A stretch of 64,000 nucleotides of DNA from JAHJQZ01 sp963667595 (lineage in GTDB: Bacteria > Pseudomonadota > Alphaproteobacteria > Rhizobiales > Devosiaceae). The stretch is from NCBI GenBank assembly GCA_963667595.2, contig CAXXWD010000005.1:1-64000 (forward strand), in the 5' to 3' direction. The position numbers were made by a program, and so were the translations under genes. The notes beneath the pieces were generated by a model. It was not told where the DNA came from. It saw only the letters and a list, made by a program, of their open reading frames with translations, and did no database searches. Of this stretch, positions 29,139-38,660 are shown in pieces (the first letter of the stretch is position 1; every line of letters begins with the position of its first letter).

Positions 29139-30553
29139 ATGAGCTCTGCAGACGAAATCCTTAAGAAAATCAAAGACGAGAATATCCGCTTTGTCGATCT
29201 TCGCTTCACTGACCCGCGCGGCAAGCTGCAGCACGTCACGATGACAGAAGATTCCATGGACGCAGATGCCTTCGAAGAAGGCATCATGTTCGACGGTTCC
29301 TCGATCGCTGGCTGGAAGGCCATCAACGAGTCCGACATGGTTCTGATGCCCGATCCGTCGAGCGCCTATGTCGATCCGTTCTTCGGTCAGGCGACCCTCG
29401 CCATCAATTGCGACATTCTCGACCCCCTGACCTATCAGCCCTACAACCGCGACCCGCGCACCACCGCCAAGAAGGCGGAGGCCTACGTGGCGTCGACCGG
29501 CGTCGGCGACAGCGTCTATTTCGGTCCGGAACCTGAATTCTTCATCTTCGACGACGTGAAATATTCGGCGACGCCCTACAATACCGGCTTCAAGGTCGAT
29601 CACTTCGAATTCCCGACCAATGCCGACGCCGATTACGAGGCGGGCAATTCCGGCTACCATATCGGCCTCAAGAAGGGCTATTTCCCGGTGCCGCCGCTCG
29701 ACAGCGCCCAGGACATCCGCGGCGAAATGCTTGCCACCATGGGCGAGATGGGCGTCCGGATCGAAAAGCATCACCACGAGGTGGCCTCCTCGCAGCATGA
29801 ACTCGGCATCAAGTTCCAGCCGATCATCGCCGCCGCCGACAGCGTCCAGATATACAAATACGTCGTGCAGCAGGTCGCCAATGCCTATGGCAAGTCCGCG
29901 ACCTTCATGCCGAAGCCGGTCTATGGCGACAATGGTTCGGGCATGCACTGCCACCAGTCGATCTGGAAGGACGGCAAGCCGCTCTTCGCGGGCGAGGAAT
30001 ATGCCGGCCTGTCGAACGAAGTGCCTGTACTATATCGGCGGCGTCATCAAGCACGCCAAGGCCATCAACGCCTTCACCAATCCGTCGACCAACTCCTACA
30101 AGCGTTTGGTCCCGGGCTTCGAGGCGCCGGTGCTTCTGGCCTACTCGGCCCGCAACCGGTCCGCGTCGTGCCGCATTCCGTTCGGCCAGTCGCCGAAGGC
30201 CAAGCGCGTCGAGATCCGCTTCCCCGATCCGATGGCCAACCCCTATCTCGCCTTTGCCGCCATGCTGATGGCCGGTATGGACGGCATCAAGAACAAGATC
30301 CATCCGGGCGACCCGATGGACAAGGACCTCTACGACCTGCCGGCTGAAGAGCTGAAGGAAATCCCGACGGTCTGCTGCCTCGCTGCGTGAAGCGCTCGAG
30401 AGCCTTGATGCAAGGATCGCGACTTCCTCAAGGCCGGTGGCGTGTTCGATGACGACCAGATCGACAGCCTATATCGATCTCAAGATGGAAGAAGTCATCA
30501 AGTTCGAGCACACCCCGCACCCGGTCGAGTACGAGCTGTACTACTCGGCGTAA
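29139..30553 (+). CDS. glnA: Glutamine synthetase type I, with several frameshifts
   Basis: About 469 residues when repaired. It has FDGSSIAGW, EPEFFIFD, NGSGMHCHQSIWKDG, KAINAFTNPSTNSYKRLVPG and NRSASCRIP, covering the ammonium, glutamate and ATP sites. The adenylylated Tyr lies in KDLYDLPAEE. It makes glutamine from glutamate and ammonia. One extra base near 30021 shifts the frame before CLYYIGGV. At least three further indels between about 30366 and 30475 break up the last 60 codons, where fragments such as REALESLDA, FLKAGGVFDDDQID and YIDLKMEEVIKFEHTPHP each appear in different frames. The stop is taken as TAA at 30551. Confidence 0.93.
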
Positions 30554-30609
30554 GCGCCACACCGGTTCGAGAGCCTGTGCTCCCGGGCGACAGGTCCTCC
30601 CTTGACTTC

Positions 30610-30638
30610 AAAGGGGCCCGATTTCGGGGCCCCTTTTC
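30610..30638 (+). terminator. Terminator after glnA
   Basis: AAAGGGGCCC pairs with GGGCCCCTTT around a short GATTTCG loop and runs into TTTTC. Because the gene to the right is on the minus strand, it may serve both. Confidence 0.85.
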
Positions 30639-30653
30639 TTTTCGCACATCGCG

Positions 30654-32214
30654 TCAAGTCGTTTCACGTCTGGCTGAAGCTACAACGATCGTCACTGCGA
30701 GCACCCTCAAGGGCCGTGGCAAGAACGGCTCCGGGCCATCGGCTTCGAGAATACGCTTATGCTCGACGATCCAGAAACGCGTGCCGACTTCGCGCACGAA
30801 CTGACGATCATCGCGGAAACGAGCAGACAGGTTGCGCACCTGCTCCCTGATTCAGAAGCCAGATCCTCCTGGCCGGGATGTCGATATGATTGGTCGGCTC
30901 ATCCAAGAGGTAGAAATTCGGCTCCGCCAGTCTCAGCCCCAAAAGACCGAGACGCGATTTCTGTCCGAAGGACAGTTTCGCGACGGGACGCGTCTGCTGC
31001 TCGATCGGAAAGCCCGCTCCGGCCAGCAAGGCGCGCGCACGCTGGTCCCCGACATCGAAACCGTGGGTGATGTAGTCGAGGAGCGTCTGGGCATCGGGCA
31101 CATGGGACAGCCCCTGATCGGCATAGCCGAGCGCCAGGGACGGCGTCACCCGCATGCCGGCGACCTCCTCGCCCTCGATCGCCCGCTTGAGAAGCTTCAC
31201 GAAAAGCGACTTGCCGGTACCGTTGGCGCCGAGCAACACGATGCGGTCACCGGCAAAAATGTGCTGTTTTCCGATGTGGAACAGCTCCCTGCCGTCAGGT
31301 GTCGCGATCGCGACATTCTCCAGCGCCACGAGAACCCTGGCATGCGTGCCGGCGTTCGATAGCTCGATCGCGGCGGAACGCTCCTTGTGCAGGTCCTTTT
31401 GCGCCTCCTCGATCCTGGTCGCCCGATCCTTGAGCTGCTTGGCCTTGATGGTCAAAAGGTCCGATCCCGAATTGATGCCGATATTGGTCAATTTCGCCGC
31501 GTTGCGCCGAAGGCGTCCGGCCTCCTTACGTTCGTTCTCCTGTTTCTTTCTGTCCGCTGCGTCCAGCTCATCCAGCGCGTCTCGCGCCCGCGAATACGCA
31601 AGAGCGAAGTCGCGCGACGTTCCGGGCCGTAAAAACAGCGTCCGATTGGTCGTTTGATCGAGAAAGGCGCGATCATGACTGGCGATCAGCATGGCGGTGC
31701 CGTAGGTGCCGGTTCGGATCCAGTTTTCGAGCATCAGCATCTTTTCGAGGTCGAGATGGTTGGTGGGCTCGTCGAGCATCATGAGATCCGGCTCGCCGAC
31801 CCAGGCGCGCGCGATCAGCCCGAGGCGCTGCCAGCCGCCGCTCAGCTTGCGCATGGGGCGCTGACGCAGCTCTTCGGGCGTGCCGAGATCATCGAGAATG
31901 ACGTCGACCCGCCAGCCATCGGCATCCGCCAGTCCAGAGGCAATACCGCCGAGAACCATCTGGTGAAGCGTCAGATCGCGCCAGGCTTCCGGCAGGTCCT
32001 GCGGGACCAGACCGATCTTCAGCCCCCGCGCGCGACTGATCTCACCACTGGTCAGATCGAGATCGCCATCTATGACTTTGAGAAAAGAGGTCTTGCCCTT
32101 GCCGTTGCCGGCAACCAGACCGATGCGGTCGGATGCGTCAATGGTGAAGGTCAGTTGGGAAAACAAGGGGTCGATGGCGGTCAGACCGGCACCGGTAAGG
32201 GAAACGAGGGGCAT
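30654..32214 (-). CDS. ABC-F family ATPase (translation-factor type), frameshifted near the C-terminus
   Basis: A soluble protein with two ABC domains and no membrane part. The first Walker A is GNGKGKTS with signature LSGGWQRL and LDEPTNHLD. A charged linker follows (about 225-300). The second Walker A is GANGTGKS with LSFGQKSRLGLL and LDEPTNHID. ABC-F proteins act on the ribosome in translation or antibiotic protection. The start ATG at 32214 has AGGAGA upstream. After the second Walker B the frame is lost at about 30800-30885; the end (REVGTRFWIVEHKRI) is in another frame, so the true stop is uncertain. Confidence 0.85.
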
Positions 32215-32532
32215 TGGAGAGGTCTCCTGGGGAGAGCCGCGAAAAAGCGGCGTCAAGGGCGTTACCGGACAAAAATCCGGACGGCACCGACACAGGCAGA
32301 CCGATAGGAAAAGACGTCAAACGACGAACGGGAAACGGTCAGCCCTGCCAGCTTGTGAGCTGCAGGGCACAAACAGGGCCACACTGTTTATCATGACGGG
32401 AAAAAAGCGTCACGCAGCCCTCCTTCGTTTCGGCATTGAACGCGGCGGCATGCATAACGCGCGCATCGCGGAGATGCAACCCACCTGAAAAAGCCGATCG
32501 CAGCCGCCCTCAGGTAATGACCGATGAAGCGC
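32215..32532. other. 318-base region without a recognisable gene
   Basis: It lies between the divergent start of the ABC-F gene and the stop of the PilZ gene. No terminator or gene can be supported. Confidence 0.4.
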
Positions 32533-33222
32533 TCAGTCCGGTTCGCTGTCGCTGAAAGGGGCACACTGTTTATCGCCATAGTCCGGCGGCATCCAGCCCA
32601 GAACCCGGCGCAGGGACTCGCGATCCTGCGTGTCGTCGAACTTGACGGCAAAACCGGTTTCGAGCTGACGGACCACGGTTCCCACGATGCACCCCACGGC
32701 ACAGCGCGTGCCTGTGTCCAGCTCGAGATCGGCCGAAACCGCCGCTCCGGATTCCGACACATCGATGACGAAGCAGTCGTGGATGGTCCCATCGCCCAGA
32801 ATGACGACCGGCTCGATGTCCGGCATCGGCAGGCGCAGATTGGCGCGTTGGTCGGGCAGGTTTTCCAGAATATGTCGGCGCACCCAGGTGATCTTGCCGG
32901 CGAGCTTTTCGCGCGCCTTGGGCGACATCCTGAGCCTGATCCTGAAAGAGCGATGTTGAACTTCGGTTATGATGCCGTTGAGCACGTCGAAATGCTCGAT
33001 CCAGGCGCGCACATGCTCGCCGATCCTGCCGCGAACGGGGCCTTCGACACACAGATAATCGGCATCGATGCGATGGGCGCGACAGGAAAAAATGCGCGGA
33101 CTGCCGTCGAAATGCCGCGGATGATCCTCGAGCGTATAGCGCCCGGGCAATATTCCTTCAAAAACGGCGGGCTTGTCGTCGACCTGTCGGTCTACCGCCC
33201 CGGCACTTGCTGCTCCGCTCAC
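32533..33222 (-). CDS. PilZ-domain protein, probable c-di-GMP receptor
   Basis: About 229 residues with two PilZ-like domains. The C-terminal one has the c-di-GMP motif: RxxxR in RANLR and DxSxxG in DVSESG, 30 residues apart, followed by the beta-barrel. The N-terminal one (RHFDGSPRIFSCRAHRIDADYL onward) keeps the barrel but lacks the motif. Degenerate-plus-canonical tandem PilZ proteins are frequent in this order. GTG at 33222 is chosen for GGGGGA just upstream; TTG 33237 is an alternative. It may read c-di-GMP made by the two GGDEF proteins in the window. Confidence 0.85.
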   Translation of the reverse strand: MSGAASAGAVDRQVDDKPAVFEGILPGRYTLEDHPRHFDGSPRIFSCRAHRIDADYLCVEGPVRGRIGEHVRAWIEHFDVLNGIITEVQHRSFRIRLRMSPKAREKLAGKITWVRRHILENLPDQRANLRLPMPDIEPVVILGDGTIHDCFVIDVSESGAAVSADLELDTGTRCAVGCIVGTVVRQLETGFAVKFDDTQDRESLRRVLGWMPPDYGDKQCAPFSDSEPD

Positions 33223-33293
33223 CCCGTCCCCCAACAAGACGACCGCGTCATGTCGCGGTCGGCCACACTCGGGTCCAGGACTAGGAATACGTC

Positions 33294-33464
33294 CTAGACC
33301 AGATAGAAGGTCGCGATCAGAGCAAGGGCGGCAACAGGCCGCGGTATGCTTAGATGGGCAAGCCGGTACGCAAAACTACTGAATCCGGCTTGCAGCCACA
33401 CTAAGACACAGACAACCCAAGTCCCATGTCGGTACGCTGAACTTATCCGCTGGTCGGGTTGCAT
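33294..33464 (-). CDS. Possible small membrane protein
   Basis: A 56-residue frame with ATG preceded by TTTGGAGTACCGT, a well-placed ribosome site. It holds two hydrophobic stretches, roughly GTWVVCVLVWLQAGFSSF and PVAALALIATFYLV. Lies in an otherwise empty 430-base gap between the PilZ gene and the small secreted protein. No homologue is recognised; a chance frame is a real possibility. Confidence 0.3.
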   Translation of the reverse strand: MQPDQRISSAYRHGTWVVCVLVWLQAGFSSFAYRLAHLSIPRPVAALALIATFYLV

Positions 33465-33653
33465 ACGGTACTCCAAACGCTTCCGTATGCTTTCTTTCTA
33501 TCAGCCCGCTTTTAAAAAAGTGCTGATGAGAGACAAACCAAAAGTAAAGAAAAGCCGGGCACTTGGTCCTCGCTCCCATTTTGGCACACCGAAAACGTTT
33601 GTACGTTGCTACAGGCGATTGTTTCGATCCTTTTCTGCGTCACTATCGCGCGC

Positions 33654-34139
33654 TCAGCGACGCGGAACGGGGAAAGCGCCGAACCCGCCACCGGAAAATC
33701 CACCCGGAAAAGGCATGCCAGGCTGGAAGCCACCGTAAGGCTGGGCGATGCGGCGTCCGTCCCTGGCCCGGAAGTTGGCGATATCACCGGAACAACGGTT
33801 GACATCGAAGCTCACCGACCGACCGTTCCAGCGCGCCTTGGTGTATTTCCAGCCGTTCTTGCTGCGACCGAACTCGATTCGGGAAAAGCCCTGGTTGCGA
33901 AGCTGGGCGCGCAGCTTCCTGTCGGTCAGGCAGACAGGACGCGGTGCCGGAGGGGTAAACTGCCGGCCGATAAAACCGCCATTGCCGAGAGATAGGCCGA
34001 AGCTGCCGTTTCCACCATTGATCGAAAAACCGAACTGTATCGATTCAGCCGCGGCAGGGCTCGCAACGGAAAGGGTGAGGACGATCCCCGCTGCGATCAG
34101 CGCCTTGCGGGTGTTTGCGGACAGTTGGGAAGCCATCAT
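33654..34139 (-). CDS. Small secreted protein with a PepSY-like core
   Basis: 161 residues. A signal peptide is clear (basic N-terminus, then AAGIVLTLSVASPAAAES, cleavage near residue 31). The mature part has a Gly/Asn/Phe-rich stretch, then VCLTDRKLRAQLRNQGFSRI with two cysteines (one here, one in VNRCSGDI) framing a PepSY-like alpha-beta unit, then a Gly/Pro/Phe-rich tail. Proteins of this kind are common periplasmic hypotheticals in the order; the function is unknown. GGAGACACAAG precedes two adjacent ATGs. Confidence 0.75.
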   Translation of the reverse strand: MMASQLSANTRKALIAAGIVLTLSVASPAAAESIQFGFSINGGNGSFGLSLGNGGFIGRQFTPPAPRPVCLTDRKLRAQLRNQGFSRIEFGRSKNGWKYTKARWNGRSVSFDVNRCSGDIANFRARDGRRIAQPYGGFQPGMPFPGGFSGGGFGAFPVPRR

Positions 34140-34285
34140 CTTGTGTCTCCAGGATTGGATGCCGAAGCAATGTCCCCATTCTGTGCGCGCCCGCTTGAAC
34201 CGTGTCGGAACTTGCCGTTCAGGTGCCGTTCAGATAGCCAGACAGGTCGAACGTTGGTCCCGAACCCGTTGCAGCGGAGAGTTCG

Positions 34286-34381
34286 GAGCGTTTTGACGGC
34301 GTCAAAACGTCTGGCCTGTCTTCTGAGGCGCGTACCGGTCCTGCGAAAAACCGGTTTCCACTTTCTCGCCCGATGCTCTAG
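34286..34381. repeat. TTTTGACGGCGTCAAAA palindrome and RIME-like fragment, copy E
   Basis: A perfect 17-base palindrome (34292-34308) is followed at 34341-34381 by a fragment with GCGAAAAACCGGTTTCCACT and a CTAG end, matching the core of copy A in reverse. Together they fill most of the 303-base gap before parE. Confidence 0.6.
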
Positions 34382-34442
34382 CAACAGGCGAGATGAACAC
34401 AGTGATGATTCGAAGGGGTCGAAAGCCAACCCTACGGTGAAC

Positions 34443-36467
34443 ATGAGAAACGACGATCTATTTGGCGACACGCCCGCACCAGCCCTGGCTCCGGCGCGCA
34501 AACAGGCGGCATCCCGGCCAGCGCGCACCCTGCCTTCAACCGATAGCAGCGACTATTCGGCCAAGGATATCGAAGTGCTCGACGGTCTCGAGCCGGTGCG
34601 GCGGCGACCGGGTATGTATATCGGCGGCACAGACGCCAATGCCCTGCACCACCTGTTCGCCGAAGTCATCGACAATTGCATGGACGAAGCCATCGCCGGC
34701 CACGCCACCCGCATCGAGGTGCATATGGGCGAGGACGGCTACCTGACCGTCACTGACAACGGTCGTGGCATCCCGGTCGACCCGCACCCCAAGGACCCAA
34801 CGAAATCCGCGCTCGAAATCATCATGACGAGGCTGCATGCCGGCGGCAAGTTCGACGGCAAGGCCTATGAGACCTCGGGGGGGTTGCACGGCGTCGGCAT
34901 TTCGGTGGTCAACGCCCTTTCCGACGATCTCATCGTCGAAGTCGCCCGCGACCAGACGCTCTACCGCCAGCACTATTCGCGCGGCAAGCCGCTCGGCGCC
35001 CTGGAGGAAGTGGGCAAGGTCCATAACCGGCGCGGCACCAGCCATCATTTCCATCCGGACCCCGAAATCTTCGGCAACAAGCTCGGTTTCTCGCCCGAGC
35101 GCATCTTCCGCATGGCGCGCTCCAAAGCCTATCTGTTCGGCGGCGTCGAGATTCGCTGGTCGTGCGACGAAAGCCTGGTCAGCGACACCGTGCCGGCCCG
35201 CGAGATCTTCCATTATCCGGGTGGGTTGAGGGAATTCACCGAAGCCCGCATTTCCGGCGAGACGCGCATCGTCGACGACATCTTTTCCGGCATTTCCGGC
35301 AAGCCCGGTACGCATGGTTCGTGTGAATGGGCCGTCGCCTGGCATCTCGGCGACAGCTTCGTCAATTCCTACTGCAACACCATTCCGACCCAGGATGGCG
35401 GTACGCATGAATCTGGTCTCAGAACCGCCCTTCTGCGCGGGCTCAGGAATTACGCCGAACTGACCGGCAACAAGCGCGCGTCCATGCTGACCGCCGAGGA
35501 CGTTATGGCGCAGTGCGGCGCCATGCTCTCGGTCTTCATCCGCGAACCGGAATTCGTCGGCCAGACCAAGGACCGGCTCTCTTCAGGCGAAGCCACGCGT
35601 ATCGTCGACACGGCCATCCGGGACGCGTTCGATCACTGGCTGGCCTCCTCGCCCGCCCAGGCCGGCAAGCTTCTGGACTGGGCACTCGACCGGGCCGAAG
35701 AACGGGTTAAACGCCGCAAGCAGAAGGAAATCGACCGCCAGAGCGCCACGCGCAAGCTCAGGCTGCCCGGCAAGCTCGCCGATTGCTCGCAGAACGCCGC
35801 TCACGGGGCGGAGCTTTTCATCGTCGAAGGCGACAGCGCTGGCGGCAGCGCCAAACAGGCGCGCGACCGCAAGACCCAGGCCGTTTTGCCTTTACGCGGC
35901 AAGATCCTCAACGTCGCCGGCGCCAGCCGGGAAAAACTCGCCTCCAACCAGTTGATCGGCGACATCATCCAGGCGTTGGGCTGCGGAACGCGCGATCGTT
36001 ATCGCGAGGACGATCTCAGGTACGAGAAGATCATCGTCATGACCGATGCCGATGTGGACGGGGCGCATATCGCCTCGCTTCTCATCACCTTCTTCTTCCA
36101 GGAAGCACCGAAGATCATCGAAAACGGCCATCTTTTCCTGGCCCTGCCCCCACTCTACCGCATTTCCCAAGGGGGCAAGACGGCCTATGCCCGCGACGAC
36201 GCCCATAAGGACGAGCTGATGGCAACCGAATTCACCGGGCGCGGCAAGATCGACATCACCCGGTTCAAGGGTCTGGGCGAAATGCCGTTCGCGCATTTGA
36301 AGGAGACCACCATGTCCCCGGTGACACGCACGCTGTTGCAGGTCAAGGTGATCGACGATTTCGATGGAACCCGCGACGCGGTCGAACGGCTGATGGGCAA
36401 CAAACCGGAGGCGCGCTTCGCCTTCATCCAGGAAAACGCCCGTTTCGTCACAGATTTGGACATATAG
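34443..36467 (+). CDS. parE: DNA topoisomerase IV subunit B
   Basis: 674 residues. The GHKL ATPase domain has RRRPGMYIGGTD, EVIDNCMDEAIAG, DNGRGIPVD and GGLHGVGISVVNALS. The transducer domain follows, then the TOPRIM domain with IVEGDSAGGSAKQARDRKTQ and DADVDGAHI. ParE rather than GyrB is supported by the short length, EVIDNCMDEA and AKQARDRKTQAVLPLRGKIL. With ParC it decatenates daughter chromosomes. The start ATG at 34443 has only a weak ribosome site (GGTGAAC). Confidence 0.95.
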   Translation: MRNDDLFGDTPAPALAPARKQAASRPARTLPSTDSSDYSAKDIEVLDGLEPVRRRPGMYIGGTDANALHHLFAEVIDNCMDEAIAGHATRIEVHMGEDGYLTVTDNGRGIPVDPHPKDPTKSALEIIMTRLHAGGKFDGKAYETSGGLHGVGISVVNALSDDLIVEVARDQTLYRQHYSRGKPLGALEEVGKVHNRRGTSHHFHPDPEIFGNKLGFSPERIFRMARSKAYLFGGVEIRWSCDESLVSDTVPAREIFHYPGGLREFTEARISGETRIVDDIFSGISGKPGTHGSCEWAVAWHLGDSFVNSYCNTIPTQDGGTHESGLRTALLRGLRNYAELTGNKRASMLTAEDVMAQCGAMLSVFIREPEFVGQTKDRLSSGEATRIVDTAIRDAFDHWLASSPAQAGKLLDWALDRAEERVKRRKQKEIDRQSATRKLRLPGKLADCSQNAAHGAELFIVEGDSAGGSAKQARDRKTQAVLPLRGKILNVAGASREKLASNQLIGDIIQALGCGTRDRYREDDLRYEKIIVMTDADVDGAHIASLLITFFFQEAPKIIENGHLFLALPPLYRISQGGKTAYARDDAHKDELMATEFTGRGKIDITRFKGLGEMPFAHLKETTMSPVTRTLLQVKVIDDFDGTRDAVERLMGNKPEARFAFIQENARFVTDLDI

Positions 36468-36807
36468 GCGTACCAGAGCCTCGACAGGCGGAAAAATCGA
36501 CGCGAAATTAAGGCAAGTTACCTTTCGCGCGTTGACTTGATATACTGAGGAGCTATGGTCTCGCGGCCTCGTTGTTTCATCGGCATCGGGATGAGCCATC
36601 GCCCGGCTGTCAGGCGTGCCGATGCTGGCGCGGGACAAGCTGGAGTGCTGCGTATACGCGTGGTCCGGCTAATCAGGAAACGATGCAATCGTGAAAACGG
36701 ACGTCTGCCGCGGCGAAATCGTGGCGTGACGTGATCGAGGAGCAGGCGGGACGCAACGCGCAACGGAATCCCCCCGAACGCGCGCTCCCTTTTTTTGGAC
36801 AGGACAC
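36468..36807. other. 340-base leader region before the DEAD-box helicase gene
   Basis: A possible promoter lies near 36530-36553 and a short frame starts at the ATG at 36555 behind GAGGAG, but its 57 codons look like chance. A long untranslated leader, as in cold-regulated helicase genes, is plausible but unproven. Confidence 0.4.
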
Positions 36808-38235
36808 TTGAGCGAAGACTTCTCCGGGCTCGGGCTCAGCGACAAGGTGCTGCAGGCTGTTGTCAGCGCCGGCTACACACGTCCCACCGACATCCAGGCC
36901 AAGGCCATTCCCCATGTCCTTGAGCGCAAGGATATCATTGGCATTGCCCAGACCGGCACGGGAAAGACGGCGTCTTTCGTTCTGCCCATGCTCACCATGC
37001 TGGAAAAGGGTCGTGCGCGGGCGCGCATGCCGCGCACGCTAATCCTCGAGCCGACACGCGAGCTTGCCGCCCAGGTTCACGAGAATTTCGAGAAATACGG
37101 GATCAACCACAAGCTCAACGAAGCGTTGTTGATTGGCGGCGTGTCCATGGACGACCAGATCAGGAAACTGGATCGTGGTGTCGACGTGTTGATCGCCACG
37201 CCCGGACGCCTGCTCGACCTGTTCGACCGTGGCCGCATCCTTCTGAACGGCGTCGAGATCTTCGTGGTCGACGAAGCCGACCGTATGCTCGACATGGGCT
37301 TCATCCCGGATGTCGAAAAGATCTGCACGCTCCTGCCGCCACGCCGGCAGACGCTGTTCTTTTCCGCCACCATGGCGCCCGAGATCGAGAAGCTGACCCG
37401 CAGCTTTTTGAAAGATCCCACCCGCATCGAGGTCACACCGCAGAACCGTACTGCCGAAACCATCGAGCAATGGCTGGTCAAGGCCGGTGGCAAGCCGGCG
37501 GAAAAGCGCGCCGAACTGCGCCAGCAGATCGACGCCGCCAAGTCGTTGACCAACGCCATCGTCTTTTGCAACCGCAAGCGCGACGTCGCCACCCTGCAGC
37601 GTTCGCTGCAACGTCACGGCTATAATGCCAGCGGGCTTCATGGCGATATGGACCAGAAAACGCGCATGGAAACACTCGACCGGTTCCGTTCGGGTAGTCT
37701 GACGCTTCTGATCGCCAGCGACGTGGCGGCGCGCGGACTCGACATTCCCGATGTTAGCCATGTCTTCAATTTCGACGTGCCGACCCATGCCGAGGACTAT
37801 ATCCATCGCATCGGCCGCACCGGCCGGGCTGGCAAGTCCGGTGTTTCGATTACCCTGGTCACCCGCGAAGATGCCCGGCACATCGACGCCATCATAAGGC
37901 TGGTCAAACGCGACATTCCGTATCTCACGGATGACGCCCTGCCCGCATCGACCGGGCCGGAAGACGAAAAGGCCGCGACAAAACCGGCGCGGAAGTCGCG
38001 GAACACGTCGAGAAAACAGGCATCCGGGCGGTCTTCGTCCGACGACGGCAAAAAACCCGATGCCGAAAAGCCGGAAACCGCGCCCCGGGCGCCGGTTCGC
38101 AAACGGTCGGAAAGCAAACCGGCCTCAAAACCGGTCAGGCAACCGGTGCGACACGATACGCCTTTTTCCGTTCCGTTCGACAACGGACCGGTGCCGGCCT
38201 TCATCCTGCGCTCGGCCCTCCGGCCGGTAGAATAA
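36808..38235 (+). CDS. DEAD-box RNA helicase (RhlE-like)
   Basis: 475 residues with the Q motif (GYTRPTDIQAKAIP), motif I AQTGTGKTA, Ia PTRELAAQ, motif II VVDEADRML, SAT, and motif VI HRIGRTGRAGKSG. After about residue 385 a basic low-complexity tail (rich in K, R, P, E) follows, typical for RNA binding in RhlE-type proteins. The start is TTG with a GGACAGGA-like ribosome site four to eight bases upstream. It likely remodels RNA in ribosome assembly or decay. Monocistronic. Confidence 0.95.
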   Translation: MSEDFSGLGLSDKVLQAVVSAGYTRPTDIQAKAIPHVLERKDIIGIAQTGTGKTASFVLPMLTMLEKGRARARMPRTLILEPTRELAAQVHENFEKYGINHKLNEALLIGGVSMDDQIRKLDRGVDVLIATPGRLLDLFDRGRILLNGVEIFVVDEADRMLDMGFIPDVEKICTLLPPRRQTLFFSATMAPEIEKLTRSFLKDPTRIEVTPQNRTAETIEQWLVKAGGKPAEKRAELRQQIDAAKSLTNAIVFCNRKRDVATLQRSLQRHGYNASGLHGDMDQKTRMETLDRFRSGSLTLLIASDVAARGLDIPDVSHVFNFDVPTHAEDYIHRIGRTGRAGKSGVSITLVTREDARHIDAIIRLVKRDIPYLTDDALPASTGPEDEKAATKPARKSRNTSRKQASGRSSSDDGKKPDAEKPETAPRAPVRKRSESKPASKPVRQPVRHDTPFSVPFDNGPVPAFILRSALRPVE

Positions 38236-38238
38236 CAC

Positions 38239-38260
38239 GCCACCGGTTCACGCCGGTGGC
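38239..38260 (+). terminator. Hairpin after the helicase gene
   Basis: GCCACCGG pairs with CCGGTGGC around a 6-base loop, four bases past the stop. The T-run is poor (CTTCC), so termination may be weak or rho-assisted. The remaining 400 bases up to 38660 show no supported gene. Confidence 0.55.
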
Positions 38261-38660
38261 TTCCGGAACGTTTGAAGCCGACTCGATTCGTCCTGCGGGG
38301 GGTCCCCTTCCCTTGTCAGTGCGAAGAGGTGCTGTCGATGAAGCAAGCCAGGCAACAGTGACGCTGTGTTACGGTAATATGGGCTGCGGCGTCCGCTTCA
38401 CGGGCTTGCAATGACGCCGTCAACCGTTCTGCCCAAACATTGAGCACGTCTGCCTGTCCACCGGAGGTCTCTTCGAACCAATGCCCCCTGTGCCGGACGC
38501 ATTCAAACGTGTGGCATTGTGTAGACTTTTGCTTAATTGCCAATAAATTACGCTTGCTGTGCAACGTAAGACGTTTGTTGCAAATACCGGCTGGCAATAC
38601 CTCTCAAGATTAATCTGACGTTAGGAGTGCTCAGGCAAAACTCCCGCCCAACGCGAAGCC

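Noticed and set aside
27645..30890. True pseudogenes of tig, glnB, glnA and ABC-F
   Set aside because: Sequence between the indels is fully conserved and several indels fall in homopolymers; consensus errors are more likely.
36555..36728. 57-codon frame behind GAGGAG upstream of the helicase
   Set aside because: The encoded peptide is Arg-rich and low in complexity; leader RNA is a simpler explanation.
38316..38597. 93-codon frame rich in Cys and His
   Set aside because: No ribosome site, no recognisable motif, and an unusual composition; more likely chance in a gene-free gap.
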